64,000 nucleotides of DNA from Marivivens geojensis (lineage in GTDB: Bacteria > Pseudomonadota > Alphaproteobacteria > Rhodobacterales > Rhodobacteraceae): contig NZ_JALKCU010000001.1 of the NCBI RefSeq assembly GCF_023540835.1, positions 1,331,026-1,395,025 of the forward strand, written 5' to 3'. The position numbers and the translations under genes were made by a program. This document shows, piece after piece, positions 1 to 8,429 of the stretch; within the stretch, counting starts at the first letter, position 1; every line of letters starts with the position of its first letter. Under the pieces are notes generated by a model. The model saw nothing but the letters and a program-made list of their open reading frames with translations, made no database searches and was not told the DNA's origin.

Positions 1-151
1 TAAGGGCAACGATGATATGTCGTTGCGGTTCCTCCAAGAGGGCGATGTTGCAACATCTCAAGCGAAAATCGCACTGATCAAGTCCGTGGCGGTTGTCATA
101 TCGCACGGATTGGGTATTTTGGGCGTCAAACCGGCAGAAGAGATGCGCTAA
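1..151 (+). CDS. argS: Arginyl-tRNA synthetase, C-terminal end (partial)
   Basis: The reading frame is open from base 2 and ends at TAA 149-151, giving 49 residues of a protein that begins left of the window. The residues RFLQEGDVATSQ, the hydrophobic helix ALIKSVAVVI and the end GILGVKPAEEMR match the C-terminal anticodon-binding helical bundle of class I arginyl-tRNA synthetases, which typically end in 'GLxVLGVxPxEEM'. It charges tRNA-Arg in the cytoplasm. The following SPOR and nagZ genes are its usual neighbours in roseobacters, which supports the call. Only the tail is visible, so nothing can be said about the active site. Confidence 0.85.
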   Translation, partial: KGNDDMSLRFLQEGDVATSQAKIALIKSVAVVISHGLGILGVKPAEEMR

Positions 152-229
152 AGCGTCCGATTGTCGGCAAAGCAGGCAACCAAAATGGATCGTCGGGGCA
201 GACGGAAACCCGACGGCGATGAGGCAACG

Positions 230-1255
230 ATGGCAGCGTACTCAGACATGAACGCCCGGCAAAACGGGCGTGCACTCGATACGGGTAAACTCGTGAACGT
301 CGCTGGGGGATTGGTGTCCCTCGGTCTCGTGATTGGGATTGGCGTATGGGGCTATAAGCTCGTGATGCGCGATGTCACTGGCGTACCTGTGGTACGGGCG
401 ATGGAAGGTGCGATGCGCACTGCGCCCAGCAATCCCGGTGGCGATATTGCCGATCACGTAGGACTGTCGGTGAATGAAGTGGCCGCATTGGGCGGTGCTG
501 CAGCGCCCGAAGATGCAGAAACGCTGTTACTTGCACCTCAGATGGTGGCTCTCCCTGCGGAAGATTTGGTGATCATGCCCACCGCAGAAGCGGGTGAAGT
601 GATCCCCGAAGGTGTCGATACGCGCGCACCTGCGCCCGAGGCTGACGCCGTTGGTGTGCCGAGCGTTGCTGTGACCGACCTCTCTGCCAGCGGTATTCAA
701 CCGATGAGCGCTGATGATATCCTCGCGATGGCCGATCAATTGGCAGCGGGCGCAACACGCCTCGAAGACGTGGATACCACTGCCGTGCCACCTGTTGAAA
801 CCGCGATCAATGGTGTCTCCTCTGCGGTGATCGCCGATATTATTCCTGCCTCTGTTCCCGGTGTGTCGCGGTCCCCGCGTCCGATGGCGCGTCCCGAAGG
901 TCTGAACCCGATTGCGGCGGCTTTGGCGGCGGCTGCGGCGGCTCCCGTTGCCGCGCCGCGCACTGTGGCGACCGATGCGACCGTGACCACGACCGCGATC
1001 CCCGTTGGCACGAACCTCGTCCAGCTTGGCGCTTATGACTCGGTCGAGATTGCAGCCCGCGAGTGGGTTCGTTTTAACGACCGTTTCCCTGATTTTATGG
1101 CGAACAAAGACCGCGTGATCCAGCAGGCTGAACGCGGTGGCCGTACGTTCTTCCGACTGCGTGCAATGAACTTTGCTGATCTGTCGGATGCTCGTCGGTT
1201 CTGCGCGGCTCTGACGGCTGAAGGCACAGACTGCGTTCCTGTCGTGGTGCGCTAA
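230..1255 (+). CDS. SPOR-domain inner-membrane protein
   Basis: A bitopic protein of about 341 residues from the ATG at 230. A short cytoplasmic N-terminus is followed by one membrane segment (about residues 24-44, GGLVSLGLVIGIGVWGYKL), a long Ala/Pro/Val-rich periplasmic linker, and a C-terminal SPOR domain in roughly the last 80 residues (LVQLGAYDSVEIA...FFRLRAMNF...CAALTAEGTDCVPVVVR). SPOR domains bind denuded peptidoglycan glycan strands, often at the septum. The frame stays open upstream to a TTG at 161, but ATG 230 has a GAGG five bases ahead and places the membrane segment as in relatives, so it is preferred. It lies between argS and nagZ; the nagZ start codon touches its stop, suggesting one transcript for cell-wall functions. 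Confidence 0.85.
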   Translation: MAAYSDMNARQNGRALDTGKLVNVAGGLVSLGLVIGIGVWGYKLVMRDVTGVPVVRAMEGAMRTAPSNPGGDIADHVGLSVNEVAALGGAAAPEDAETLLLAPQMVALPAEDLVIMPTAEAGEVIPEGVDTRAPAPEADAVGVPSVAVTDLSASGIQPMSADDILAMADQLAAGATRLEDVDTTAVPPVETAINGVSSAVIADIIPASVPGVSRSPRPMARPEGLNPIAAALAAAAAAPVAAPRTVATDATVTTTAIPVGTNLVQLGAYDSVEIAAREWVRFNDRFPDFMANKDRVIQQAERGGRTFFRLRAMNFADLSDARRFCAALTAEGTDCVPVVVR

Positions 1256-2242
1256 GTGGCGCATGGGGCGTTTATCCTCGCACCTAAAGGGAGCGAGGTA
1301 ACTGACTGGGAACGCGGGTTTTTCAAGGATGCTGACCCTTGGGCCTTCATCCTCTTTGCCCGCAATATTGACACGCCCGACCAGCTGCGCCGTTTGACGA
1401 ATGACCTGCGGGATACCGTGGGTCGCGATGCGCTTGTCCTGATTGATCAAGAGGGCGGACGCGTTCAGCGGATGCGCAGCCCGCACTGGCGCGAATGGTT
1501 GCCGCCATTGGAACAGGCGGAAACAGCGCGGGATGCGGCGCGAGCGTTTTGGCTGCGGTATCGGATCATCGCCGATGAACTGCGCTCCGTCGGGATCGAC
1601 GCTAACTGTGCGCCAACGTGTGACGTGGCCCAACCTGACACGCATCCGTTCTTGCGTAATCGCTGCCTTGGCACGGATGCGGCGACGGTTATCGCCAATG
1701 CCCGAGCCAGCGCGGAGGGGCATCTGGCAGGGGGCGTTCTGCCGATCTTAAAACACATGCCCGGACATGGGCGTGGAAAGGTGGACAGCCACCTTGGTCT
1801 ACCTGTGGCTGATGTTACCTTGGTTGAGGCCTCCGTCACTGACTTTGCCCCATTTCGGGCCTTGAACGATCTGCCTTTGGGGATGTCCGCGCATATCGTT
1901 TACCCTGCAATGGGCGATCGTCCCGCGACGCATAACCCCGATATGATCCGCCTCATCCGCGAGGAAATAGGGTTCAACGGCCTTCTTATGACTGACGATA
2001 TTTCGATGGAGGCCCTCAACGGCACCGTCGATCATCGCGGTCTGGTGTCGCTGCAGGCAGGCTGCGACGTGGTGCTGCACTGTAACGGTGAGGCCGCAGA
2101 GATGGAGGCAATTGCAAAGAGCTGCGGTCAAATGTCAGAGGCGGCAATGACCCGCGCAGAGGCGGCGATGGCCTGTCGGAAAACGCCGGAACCCGTTGAC
2201 ATCGAAGCGATTGAAGCCGAACTTAACGCGCTATTAGCGTAG
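1256..2242 (+). CDS. nagZ: Beta-N-acetylhexosaminidase NagZ
   Basis: A GH3-family glycosidase of 328 residues that removes N-acetylglucosamine from anhydro-muropeptides during cytoplasmic peptidoglycan recycling. Visible motifs are DQEGGRVQR (residues 64-72), the signature KHMPGHG (166-172), the Asp-x-His acid/base pair in VDSH (177-179) and the nucleophile motif MTDDISMEAL (Asp247/248). There is no signal peptide, as expected for a cytosolic NagZ. The start is GTG 1256, directly after the TAA of the SPOR gene, so translation is probably coupled. It is the second gene of the SPOR–nagZ–scpA–scpB series. Confidence 0.95.
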   Translation: MAHGAFILAPKGSEVTDWERGFFKDADPWAFILFARNIDTPDQLRRLTNDLRDTVGRDALVLIDQEGGRVQRMRSPHWREWLPPLEQAETARDAARAFWLRYRIIADELRSVGIDANCAPTCDVAQPDTHPFLRNRCLGTDAATVIANARASAEGHLAGGVLPILKHMPGHGRGKVDSHLGLPVADVTLVEASVTDFAPFRALNDLPLGMSAHIVYPAMGDRPATHNPDMIRLIREEIGFNGLLMTDDISMEALNGTVDHRGLVSLQAGCDVVLHCNGEAAEMEAIAKSCGQMSEAAMTRAEAAMACRKTPEPVDIEAIEAELNALLA

Positions 2243-2249
2243 GGACGGC

Positions 2250-3050
2250 ATGGCCGAACAACAGCAGTTATTCAACACCGACCGCGTGAGCGTGTCAGAG
2301 CGCCTTGCAGCCGAGGCGCTGGTTGTTGACGTCGGCGCGTTTGAGGGGCCGCTCGACCTCTTGCTGACGCTGGCGCGGACTCAAAAGGTCGACCTTCTAC
2401 AGATTTCGATGGTTGCGCTGGCAGAGCAGTATCTTGCCTTCGTCGAAAAAGCCAAGGAACTGCGGCTCGAACTGGCGGCGGATTATTTGGTGATGGCAGC
2501 GTGGCTTGCGTTTCTAAAGTCGCGCCTCTTATTGCCTCCTGATCCGACCGAAGAAGGCCCATCGGGTGAAGAGCTTGCTGCGCACCTCGCGTTCCAACTT
2601 GAACGGCTAGAGGCGATGCGAACCGCTGCCGCTAACCTGATGGCGCGGGACCAAAAGGGCCGTGATTTCTTTGCCCGCGGTATCCCAGAAGATGTCGAAC
2701 GTGTGCGGTCGGTGCGTTATACCGCGACGCTGTTGGACCTCATGCAGGGCTATGCGCGGATCAGAACCAAGGACGAATTCCGTCCCTTTGTCTTTGACCG
2801 CGAACACATTGACACGATGGAGCGTGCGCTAGAGCGGATGAAACCGCTGATTGGGTACGCGAAAGAATGGACCGATCTGGTGATGTATATGCCGGATGGC
2901 TGGCAGGGCGACAACATGCGGACACGATCCGCTACGGCTGCGACCTTTGCCGCAACGCTGGAATTGGTCAAAGAAGGCAAGATCGAATTGCGGCAAGGCG
3001 AAACCTTTGCCCCAATCCAGATCCGTAGGAGAGCGCCACGCGATGGTTGA
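2250..3050 (+). CDS. scpA: Segregation and condensation protein A
   Basis: A 266-residue kleisin that bridges the SMC heads with ScpB to form the SMC–ScpAB condensin acting in chromosome segregation. The N-terminal signature is VDVGAFEGPLDLLLTLARTQKVD (about residues 26-48), followed by the conserved LAADYLVMAAWLAFLKSRLLLP helix (about 74-95). A C-terminal winged-helix end contains TLELVKEGKIELRQGETFAPI. It begins 7 bases after nagZ and its last 8 bases overlap the start of scpB, indicating a translationally coupled scpAB pair. Confidence 0.95.
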   Translation: MAEQQQLFNTDRVSVSERLAAEALVVDVGAFEGPLDLLLTLARTQKVDLLQISMVALAEQYLAFVEKAKELRLELAADYLVMAAWLAFLKSRLLLPPDPTEEGPSGEELAAHLAFQLERLEAMRTAAANLMARDQKGRDFFARGIPEDVERVRSVRYTATLLDLMQGYARIRTKDEFRPFVFDREHIDTMERALERMKPLIGYAKEWTDLVMYMPDGWQGDNMRTRSATAATFAATLELVKEGKIELRQGETFAPIQIRRRAPRDG

Positions 3051-3717
3051 CGAGACTGAAGCCACACACCGCGATATCGAGAGCGAAGAGGCAGAGATCA
3101 GCCTCTTTGACGCGCCGCCGATTGGTGAACAGGAGCGCATGGTCGAAGCGATCCTTTTCGCCAGCTCCGAACCCGTCACGATCCGCGAGCTGGAGGGACG
3201 TATGCCGCATGGGTGCGATCCAGCCGAGGCCATCGCCCACCTACGCAAACGCTATGAGGGACGGGGTGTTCGTCTTGTGCGGGTCGGAGAGGCATGGGCG
3301 CTCCGCACGGCGCCTGATCTGGGCTATCTGATGCAGAAAGAAACGATCGAAGTGCGGAAAATGTCCCGCGCGGCGATCGAAACGCTGGCGATCATTGCCT
3401 ACCACCAGCCTGTCACACGGGCCGAGATTGAAGAAATCCGTGGCGTGTCCGTATCGCGCGGCACCATCGATCAGTTGATCGAGATGGAGTGGATCCGCTT
3501 TGGTCGTCGCAAAATGACACCGGGTCGTCCTGTAACATTCGTGGTGACACAAGAGTTCCTTGATCACTTCGGACTAGAGAGTGCGCGCGACCTGCCAGGT
3601 CTCAAAGAACTGCGGTCGGCGGGTCTGTTGGATAACCGTCCACCGCCAGGAATGGGGCAACTGTCTGGTGAAGACGACGATGATGATGATCAGGGCGATC
3701 TGTTCATCGAAGAGTGA
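3043..3717 (+). CDS. scpB: Segregation and condensation protein B
   Basis: A 224-residue partner of ScpA. Tandem winged-helix domains are visible: EAILFASSEPVTIREL (about residues 35-50) opens the first, and SRAAIETLAIIAYHQPVTR with EIRGVSVSRGTIDQL the second. A run of aspartates lies near the C-terminus (EDDDDDDQGDLFIEE). The frame is open further upstream, but the ATG at 3043 is preceded by GTAGGAGAG and starts just inside the scpA 3' end, so it is chosen. In many alphaproteobacteria tatABC follows scpB; here it does not. Confidence 0.95.
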   Translation: MVDETEATHRDIESEEAEISLFDAPPIGEQERMVEAILFASSEPVTIRELEGRMPHGCDPAEAIAHLRKRYEGRGVRLVRVGEAWALRTAPDLGYLMQKETIEVRKMSRAAIETLAIIAYHQPVTRAEIEEIRGVSVSRGTIDQLIEMEWIRFGRRKMTPGRPVTFVVTQEFLDHFGLESARDLPGLKELRSAGLLDNRPPPGMGQLSGEDDDDDDQGDLFIEE

Positions 3718-3772
3718 TGTTGTGCGCGTTTGGGTTGTGCTAAACTGTCCGTGAGGCAGTAAAGGATCAGCA

Positions 3773-3982
3773 ATGAACCAAGACCAAATGATGCGGACGG
3801 TGATGCGCCTGTTGATGCGTGTCCTACGACAACGCGGCGTGTTTCAACGGCTTTGGGCAAAGGTTACGGGCAACCGCAATGACACGCCAGAGGCGCGGGC
3901 ACGGTCCCGTCAGATCGGTGAAATGACGGGGCGGATAGGCAAAGCAACGCGGGTTCTGCGCGGTATTTCACGGTTCCGCTAA
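3773..3982 (+). CDS. Small basic protein of unknown function
   Basis: A 69-residue, strongly basic protein (many Arg, few acidic residues) with a Met-rich N-terminal helix, MMRTVMRLLMRVLRQRG, that looks amphipathic. I do not recognise a family. It sits 55 bases after scpB on the same strand, with GAGGCAGTAAAGGATCAGC ahead of the ATG giving a reasonable ribosome-binding site. Small Arg-rich proteins after scpB are common in this group in my recollection, but no function is assigned. A dispersed repeat begins right after its stop. Confidence 0.6.
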   Translation: MNQDQMMRTVMRLLMRVLRQRGVFQRLWAKVTGNRNDTPEARARSRQIGEMTGRIGKATRVLRGISRFR

Positions 3983-3994
3983 AAGGGTGAGGTC

Positions 3995-4038
3995 GCGGGG
4001 CGCTGCCCCGCACCCCGAGATATTTTCAGCACAAAGGC
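3995..4038. repeat. Dispersed intergenic repeat, copy 1
   Basis: A GC-rich hairpin (GGGGCGCTGCCCC) is followed by CACCCCGAGATATTTTCAGC and ACAAAGGCA. Nearly the same block occurs at 11889-11935, also immediately after a stop codon (the olsB gene). The pattern 'GGGGCTCTGCCCC…GATATTT…CAAA' is a familiar intergenic element in Rhodobacteraceae genomes (from memory, not searched). It could act as a transcript 3' end or be a small mobile repeat. Confidence 0.7.
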
Positions 4039-4039
4039 A

Positions 4040-4396
4040 TTAGTCCTCTTCGTGCAATTTTTTCCATGCGTTCAAGCCGCCGCCGATAAATTTTGCATTG
4101 GTATATCCCATGTCACGTAGGCTTGCCGCGGAGAGAGCGCCACGGTTGTAGGCGTTGCAGTAGCAAAGAATGGTGGCGTCGAGGTCGGTGATGATGCCTT
4201 CGACGTTCATTTCCAGCTTGCCTCGGCTGATGTTGATCGAGCCGGGGATATGGGTTTTCGCGTGTTCGTCGGGATCGCGGATATCGAGCGCGATGGCACC
4301 GCCAGCGATCAGTGCATCAACGACTTCGGGGGCGACTTCATCGACGCGGGCTCGGGCGGCGTCGGACATGGCTTGGAATTTTTCGGTATAGGCCAT
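4040..4396 (-). CDS. Single-domain rhodanese-like protein
   Basis: A 118-residue cytosolic rhodanese domain, expected to carry sulfane sulfur on its active-site cysteine. The CH2A-like stretch ALDIRDPDEHAKTHIPGSINI (residues 36-56) and the active-site loop CNAYNRG (Cys80 to Gly86) are both present; the six-residue loop CNAYNR fits a sulfurtransferase rather than a phosphatase. The start at 4396 is chosen because AAGGAG lies 7 bases ahead; an ATG 33 bases further upstream lacks such a site. An AT-rich imperfect palindrome (4426-4457) precedes it. Confidence 0.85.
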   Translation of the reverse strand: MAYTEKFQAMSDAARARVDEVAPEVVDALIAGGAIALDIRDPDEHAKTHIPGSINISRGKLEMNVEGIITDLDATILCYCNAYNRGALSAASLRDMGYTNAKFIGGGLNAWKKLHEED

Positions 4397-4425
4397 TAGG
4401 GGCTCCTTTGATTGCAGCCCCTTAT

Positions 4426-4457
4426 ACATATATTTAAATTACAATGTGTAAATATGT
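4426..4457. promoter_or_regulatory. AT-rich inverted repeat upstream of the rhodanese gene
   Basis: ACATATATTTA (4426-4436) faces TAAATATGT (4449-4457), an imperfect inverted repeat about 30 bases upstream of the rhodanese start. ArsR-type sulfur sensors such as BigR/SqrR often control rhodanese genes through AT-rich palindromes, so an operator is plausible. No such regulator gene lies next to it here. This is a pattern-based guess. Confidence 0.35.
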
Positions 4458-4495
4458 GTTTTATCGGGAGCCACTTTGCCGCAGCCCCCTACGTA

Positions 4496-5569
4496 TCAAG
4501 CGCGGAAGTGTTTGGAGAGTTTCAAACCCTGTCCCTGATAGTTGGATTTGATTTCGCGTCCGTAAAGCTGGTCGGGTAGGGCTTCCATTTGTTCGTAAAC
4601 GAGGCGACCGACGACTTGACCGTGTTCGAGGACAAAGGGGGCCTCGTGGCAGCGGACCTCTAGCACCCCGCGCGAGCCTTGGCCGCCTGCATCCGCATGG
4701 CCAAAACCTGGGTCAAAGAAGCCAGCGTAGTGGACACGGAATTCGCCGACCATTGCCAAATAGGGCGCCATTTCAGCGGCTTGCATTGGTGGGATTGTGA
4801 CGGCCTCGCGGCTGACTAGGATGTAGAAGGCTCCCGGATCGAGGATAATCTTACGGTCTTTTGTGTGCACTTCTTCCCAGTATTCGCTGGGGTCGTAGTG
4901 GTTCAGCAAGTCCAGATCGATCACGCCCGTATGCGGCTTGGCACGGTATCCGACGAGGGTGCCAGAGGCAGGGGCGAGGTCGACCGAGAAGCCCAGACCT
5001 TCGTCAATTACCGCCTCACCGTTCACCAGCGGGGTTTCAGCGTGCAGCGTGCGAAGTTCGTCGTCCGACAGCACGGCTTGACCTGCGCGGAAGCGGATTT
5101 GGTTCAGGCGCATTCCAGGCCGTACGAGGACCGAGAATGAGCGCGGGCAAATTTCAGCATAAAGGGGGCCAGTATAGCCAAGCGCGATGCGGTCAAATTC
5201 GACACCGCCATCAGTGATCGTGCGGGTCAATAGATCCAGACGGCCGGTGGAGGATTTCGCGTTTGCCACAGCCTGAATGCCGTCGGGGAGAGCGAGGCTC
5301 TCCATCAACGGGACAACATAGACGCAGCCTTTTTCCAGAACAGCGCCATTCGTGAGGTCCACGCGGTGCATTTCAAATTCAGAGAGGCGGTCCGCGACGG
5401 TGCGGCCTTCGCCCGCAAGGAACGAGGCACGAACGCGGTAAGCCACGGTGCCGAGGCGCAGATCGAGGCTCGCAGGTTGGATTTGTCCGTCTACGTAGTC
5501 AGTCGTCGCCGTGATCGCGCCCGATTGCATCAGGTCACGGATACGTTGGCTGGGCAGTACACCGGTCAT
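4496..5569 (-). CDS. dcd: dCTP deaminase, long two-domain form
   Basis: A 357-residue protein of the 2'-deoxycytidine 5'-triphosphate deaminase family, converting dCTP to dUTP for dTMP synthesis. The N-terminal half contains GQIQPASLDLRLG, VANAKSSTGRLDLLTR and GFSVDLAP; the second half repeats the fold (ILDPGAFYILVSREAVTIPP, GFFDPGFGHADAGGQGSRGVLEVR). Relatives in Rhodobacteraceae have this roughly 360-residue duplicated form, whereas E. coli Dcd is about half as long. The start at 5569 is preceded by GGGAGGCAAAG; the ATG 18 bases upstream has no good site. Confidence 0.9.
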   Translation of the reverse strand: MTGVLPSQRIRDLMQSGAITATTDYVDGQIQPASLDLRLGTVAYRVRASFLAGEGRTVADRLSEFEMHRVDLTNGAVLEKGCVYVVPLMESLALPDGIQAVANAKSSTGRLDLLTRTITDGGVEFDRIALGYTGPLYAEICPRSFSVLVRPGMRLNQIRFRAGQAVLSDDELRTLHAETPLVNGEAVIDEGLGFSVDLAPASGTLVGYRAKPHTGVIDLDLLNHYDPSEYWEEVHTKDRKIILDPGAFYILVSREAVTIPPMQAAEMAPYLAMVGEFRVHYAGFFDPGFGHADAGGQGSRGVLEVRCHEAPFVLEHGQVVGRLVYEQMEALPDQLYGREIKSNYQGQGLKLSKHFRA

Positions 5570-5585
5570 CTTTGCCTCCCATAGC

Positions 5586-5616
5586 AAAACGCCCGCCCAG
5601 AGCGGGCGGGCGATTT
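5586..5616 (-). terminator. Rho-independent terminator after tRNA-Pro
   Basis: GCCCGCCC (5591-5598) pairs with GGGCGGGC (5604-5611). On the minus strand the hairpin is followed by TTTT (complement of 5586-5589). It lies just downstream of tRNA-Pro and upstream of dcd on the same strand. Confidence 0.75.
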
Positions 5617-5619
5617 TGT

Positions 5620-5696
5620 TGGTCGGGCTAGCAGGACTCGAACCTGCGACCTTCCGTCCCCCAGACGGACGCGCTACCAGGCTGCGCTATAGCCCG
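5620..5696 (-). tRNA. tRNA-Pro (GGG)
   Basis: A 77-nt tRNA with CCA encoded. The acceptor CGGGCTA pairs with TAGCCCG. The anticodon stem TCCGT/ACGGA encloses the loop CTGGGGG, so the anticodon is GGG (proline). The T-arm GGTTCGAATCC is standard. It is downstream of gph on the same strand. Confidence 0.95.
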
Positions 5697-5751
5697 ACGT
5701 GGAGGCCTAAATACCCGATTTGCTGATAAGGGCAAGGGGCAAGGCCACGAA

Positions 5752-6405
5752 TTATTGCAGCGAGGCAATGATTTCCGGCAAGGCGCGAAAATCGTCAAAT
5801 GTCGCCGCGTGGGTGAGGTCGGAAATGGGCGCTTTGCGGTAGCCTTCGGTAAAGAGGACAAAGGGCACCTCTGCCGCAGTTGCCGTTTCGGCGTCCACCT
5901 CGCTGTCGCCAATATAGATGTGGTTTGCGCGTCCCATTGCCCCGAAAGTCGCGTGGAGCGGCGCTGGGTGCGGCTTGCGCTGGGGCAGGCTATCGCCTGA
6001 GATCACAACGTCAAAGAGGTCAGTCAGACCGAGGTGATCCAGAACGGCCTGTGTCGCGGCGCTCGGTTTGTTCGTGCAGAGACCCAAGGCATATCCCGCA
6101 GCGCGAAGGCCCTCCAGTGTGTCGACCATGTGGTCAAATGGGATATTGCCGTCATGCGCCGCCGCGTAATGACCCATCATCGTGGCAAGCGCAGTATCAA
6201 AGGTATCGTCGGGCAATCCTGCCGCCGCAATCGACAGTTTGACGAGGTTCGGAGCGCCCTTACCGATGAAACCGCGAATCTGTGTGACGGGCAGGGGGGC
6301 ACATCCCATATCAGCGAGCATGGCATTCACAGAGCCAGAGATCGCGGGCAGGCTGTCGATCAGCGTGCCGTCGAGGTCAAAGACGAGAGCAGTATTGTGA
6401 GGCAA
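5752..6405 (-). CDS. gph: Phosphoglycolate phosphatase-like HAD hydrolase
   Basis: A 217-residue HAD-superfamily phosphatase. Motif I is FDLDGTLIDS (residues 9-18, nucleophile Asp10), motif II lies in GLCTNKP, motif III uses the Lys of PQRKPHP, and motif IV is YIGDSEVDAETA. The helical cap between motifs I and II (GFIGKGAPNLV, conserved in Gph) points to 2-phosphoglycolate, a by-product of Rubisco oxygenation or DNA repair. Related HAD enzymes with other substrates cannot be excluded. It starts 3 bases after the MerR gene stop, so the two are probably cotranscribed with ihfA. Confidence 0.85.
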   Translation of the reverse strand: MPHNTALVFDLDGTLIDSLPAISGSVNAMLADMGCAPLPVTQIRGFIGKGAPNLVKLSIAAAGLPDDTFDTALATMMGHYAAAHDGNIPFDHMVDTLEGLRAAGYALGLCTNKPSAATQAVLDHLGLTDLFDVVISGDSLPQRKPHPAPLHATFGAMGRANHIYIGDSEVDAETATAAEVPFVLFTEGYRKAPISDLTHAATFDDFRALPEIIASLQ

Positions 6406-6408
6406 GGA

Positions 6409-7059
6409 TCAGTCCTTCAACATCCGCGCATGGACGTCAGAGAGACGGGCCAAGAGCGGCGCGATTTTGGCGCTCTTGTTGGCGACTTTGGCGGCGTCTG
6501 CACGGGCAATCGCGCTTAGGATCGACACGGAACCAATTGATGTCGGGGTCGGGGCGATAGGCTGCTGCGGGGCGTGCAGAGGCACAACATTTGACGCCGG
6601 ATCAAGCGCGCCAAAGAGGTCGCCGATCGCGGCGGTCTCATCGCGCTTGTTCTGTTCGATCTCTTTCTTCGACGTCTTTTTCGCGGGCTTTTCAGGCTCG
6701 GGTGCATCCGCCACTGGCTTTGCCACAGGGGCCTCGATCACAGAGGTTGGCACAGGGGCTACAACGGGACCTTCGGCCCCTGCAGTTGCTTCGCTACCGA
6801 TGCCGACAACATGCTTAATGCCTTGTTCCCGCAACAATTTCTGCGCTTCTTTGATCGACAGGCCATCACCATGCAAAAGCTGTTTCAGCCCCGCAATCAG
6901 CTGGATGTCTTGGGGGCGATAGTAGCGGCGACCGCCCGCACGTTTCACGGGCTTGATCTGGGAAAACTTGCTTTCCCAGAACCGCAGGACATGCGCGGGC
7001 GTGTCTAAAAGCTCTGACACCTCGCTGATGGTGCGAAAGGCGTCATGCGACTTCTTCAT
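6409..7059 (-). CDS. MerR-family transcriptional regulator
   Basis: A 216-residue protein with an N-terminal MerR winged helix: [22 protein letters not shown] (residues 8-29) and the wing [23 protein letters not shown]. The remainder is Ala/Pro-rich with a lysine-rich patch ([15 protein letters not shown]) and no metal-binding cysteines, so the effector is unknown. A MerR protein of this type directly after ihfA is a conserved arrangement in many alphaproteobacteria. The ihfA stop lies 6 bases ahead. Confidence 0.85.
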   Translation of the reverse strand: MKKSHDAFRTISEVSELLDTPAHVLRFWESKFSQIKPVKRAGGRRYYRPQDIQLIAGLKQLLHGDGLSIKEAQKLLREQGIKHVVGIGSEATAGAEGPVVAPVPTSVIEAPVAKPVADAPEPEKPAKKTSKKEIEQNKRDETAAIGDLFGALDPASNVVPLHAPQQPIAPTPTSIGSVSILSAIARADAAKVANKSAKIAPLLARLSDVHARMLKD

Positions 7060-7065
7060 CGGAAA

Positions 7066-7368
7066 TTAGCCTTTGTTGCCAGCCGCAATGCGGTCTTTCA
7101 TCAAGTGGCTCGGACGGAAGGTCAGCACACGACGCGGAGAGATCGGCACTTCTTCACCCGTTTTGGGGTTACGACCAACGCGAGCCGCTTTTTCGCGGAC
7201 CGAGAAGGTGCCAAACGAACTGATTTTCACGGTCTCATTCTGGACCAATGCGTCGGAAATATGGGTCAGCACGCTTTCGACCAGGTCGGCGCTATCGTTG
7301 CGCGACAGGCCCACTTCAGCGTGGACAGCTTCAGCCAAATCCATACGTGTCAGTGTTTTTTCAGACAT
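7066..7368 (-). CDS. ihfA: Integration host factor subunit alpha
   Basis: A 100-residue DNA-bending protein of the HU/IHF family. It shows [19 protein letters not shown] at the N-terminus, [26 protein letters not shown] in the core and the beta-arm Pro in the GRNPKTG region. The '[16 protein letters not shown]' arm is typical of the alpha chain, which works as a heterodimer with IhfB. It is followed closely by the merR and gph genes; the fabH stop lies 89 bases upstream. Confidence 0.95.
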   Translation of the reverse strand: MSEKTLTRMDLAEAVHAEVGLSRNDSADLVESVLTHISDALVQNETVKISSFGTFSVREKAARVGRNPKTGEEVPISPRRVLTFRPSHLMKDRIAAGNKG

Positions 7369-7457
7369 CTCATCCCCCTGAGGTTTTCAGAAGCTTAGGC
7401 AGAGCGCAATTTAGGAGTCAATAACAACGACTTGCAGATCGCAGTTTCAGCGGCTCT

Positions 7458-8429
7458 CTACCACCGTACGACGACTGAACCCCAAGCGAGTCCGCCGCCG
7501 ATGGCTTCGGTCACGACCAGATCGCCTTGTTTGATCTGCCCATTAGCCACGCCAACCGACAGAGCGAGAGGAATCGAGGCGGCCGACGTGTTGCCGTGGT
7601 CCTGAACGGTCACAACAACGCGGTCCATACCAACGCCCAGCTTTTTCGCGGTCGATTGAATAATACGGATGTTCGCCTGATGCGGCACAACCCAATCCAC
7701 ATCGTCAGAGCCGAGGCCGACCTTATCCAAGGCGGTATGCGCAGTCTGAGCGAGTTTTTCGACGGCATGGCGGAAGACTTCTTTGCCTTCCATGCGCAGA
7801 ACGCCTGTCGATTGGGTCGACACGCCACCATCCACATAGAGAAGGTCACGGTAGCTGCCGTCGGAATTCAAATCGGTCGAGAGGATGCCACGATCGTCGG
7901 TCGACCCTGTGCCCTCTTGGGCCTCAAGGATCAGCGCGCCAGCACCGTCGCCAAACAAGACGCAGGTACCGCGGTCTTGCCAGTCCATGATACGGCTAAA
8001 TGTTTCAGCACCGATCACCAGAACGCGTTTTGCAGAGCCAGCCTGAATCAGCGCGTTCGCATTGGTCAGGGCAAAGACAAAGCCCGCGCAGACCGCTTGA
8101 AGGTCAAAAGCAAAGCCACGGGTGTTGCCGATATTGTGCTGAACCATCGTCGCAGCCGACGGAAAGGTCAGATCAGCGGTCGAGGTCGCCAGAACAATAG
8201 CGTCGATGTCGTTGCCCGTCAGACCAGCGTTTTCCAGCGCGGCCTTGGCGGCATTGGTGGCTAGGTCGGATGTTGTCTGGCCTTCGGCGGCAAAATGACG
8301 GCGTTCGATGCCAGAGCGCGAGACGATCCAATCACTGGACGTGTCGAGTTTGTCTTCGAAGTAGCTGTTGGGGACAACGTTCTCGGGCAGGTAGTGCCCG
8401 ACACCTTTTACAACAGCACGTATCGTCAT
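7458..8429 (-). CDS. fabH: 3-oxoacyl-[ACP] synthase III
   Basis: A 323-residue KAS III that condenses acetyl-CoA with malonyl-ACP to start fatty-acid synthesis. The catalytic triad is visible: Cys114 in DLQAVCAGF, His250 in VVPHQANIR and Asn280 in DHGNTSAAS. The glycine-rich C-terminus GGGLAWGSVVVRW is typical. It begins immediately after the plsX stop, as in the conserved rpmF–plsX–fabH operon. Confidence 0.97.
   Translation of the reverse strand: MTIRAVVKGVGHYLPENVVPNSYFEDKLDTSSDWIVSRSGIERRHFAAEGQTTSDLATNAAKAALENAGLTGNDIDAIVLATSTADLTFPSAATMVQHNIGNTRGFAFDLQAVCAGFVFALTNANALIQAGSAKRVLVIGAETFSRIMDWQDRGTCVLFGDGAGALILEAQEGTGSTDDRGILSTDLNSDGSYRDLLYVDGGVSTQSTGVLRMEGKEVFRHAVEKLAQTAHTALDKVGLGSDDVDWVVPHQANIRIIQSTAKKLGVGMDRVVVTVQDHGNTSAASIPLALSVGVANGQIKQGDLVVTEAIGGGLAWGSVVVRW

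Noticed and set aside
527..1723. Long minus-strand open frame (398 codons) opposite the SPOR and nagZ genes
   Set aside because: It spans two well-supported genes in the other direction, is rich in Arg and His as typical of antisense frames in GC-rich DNA, and shows no domain.
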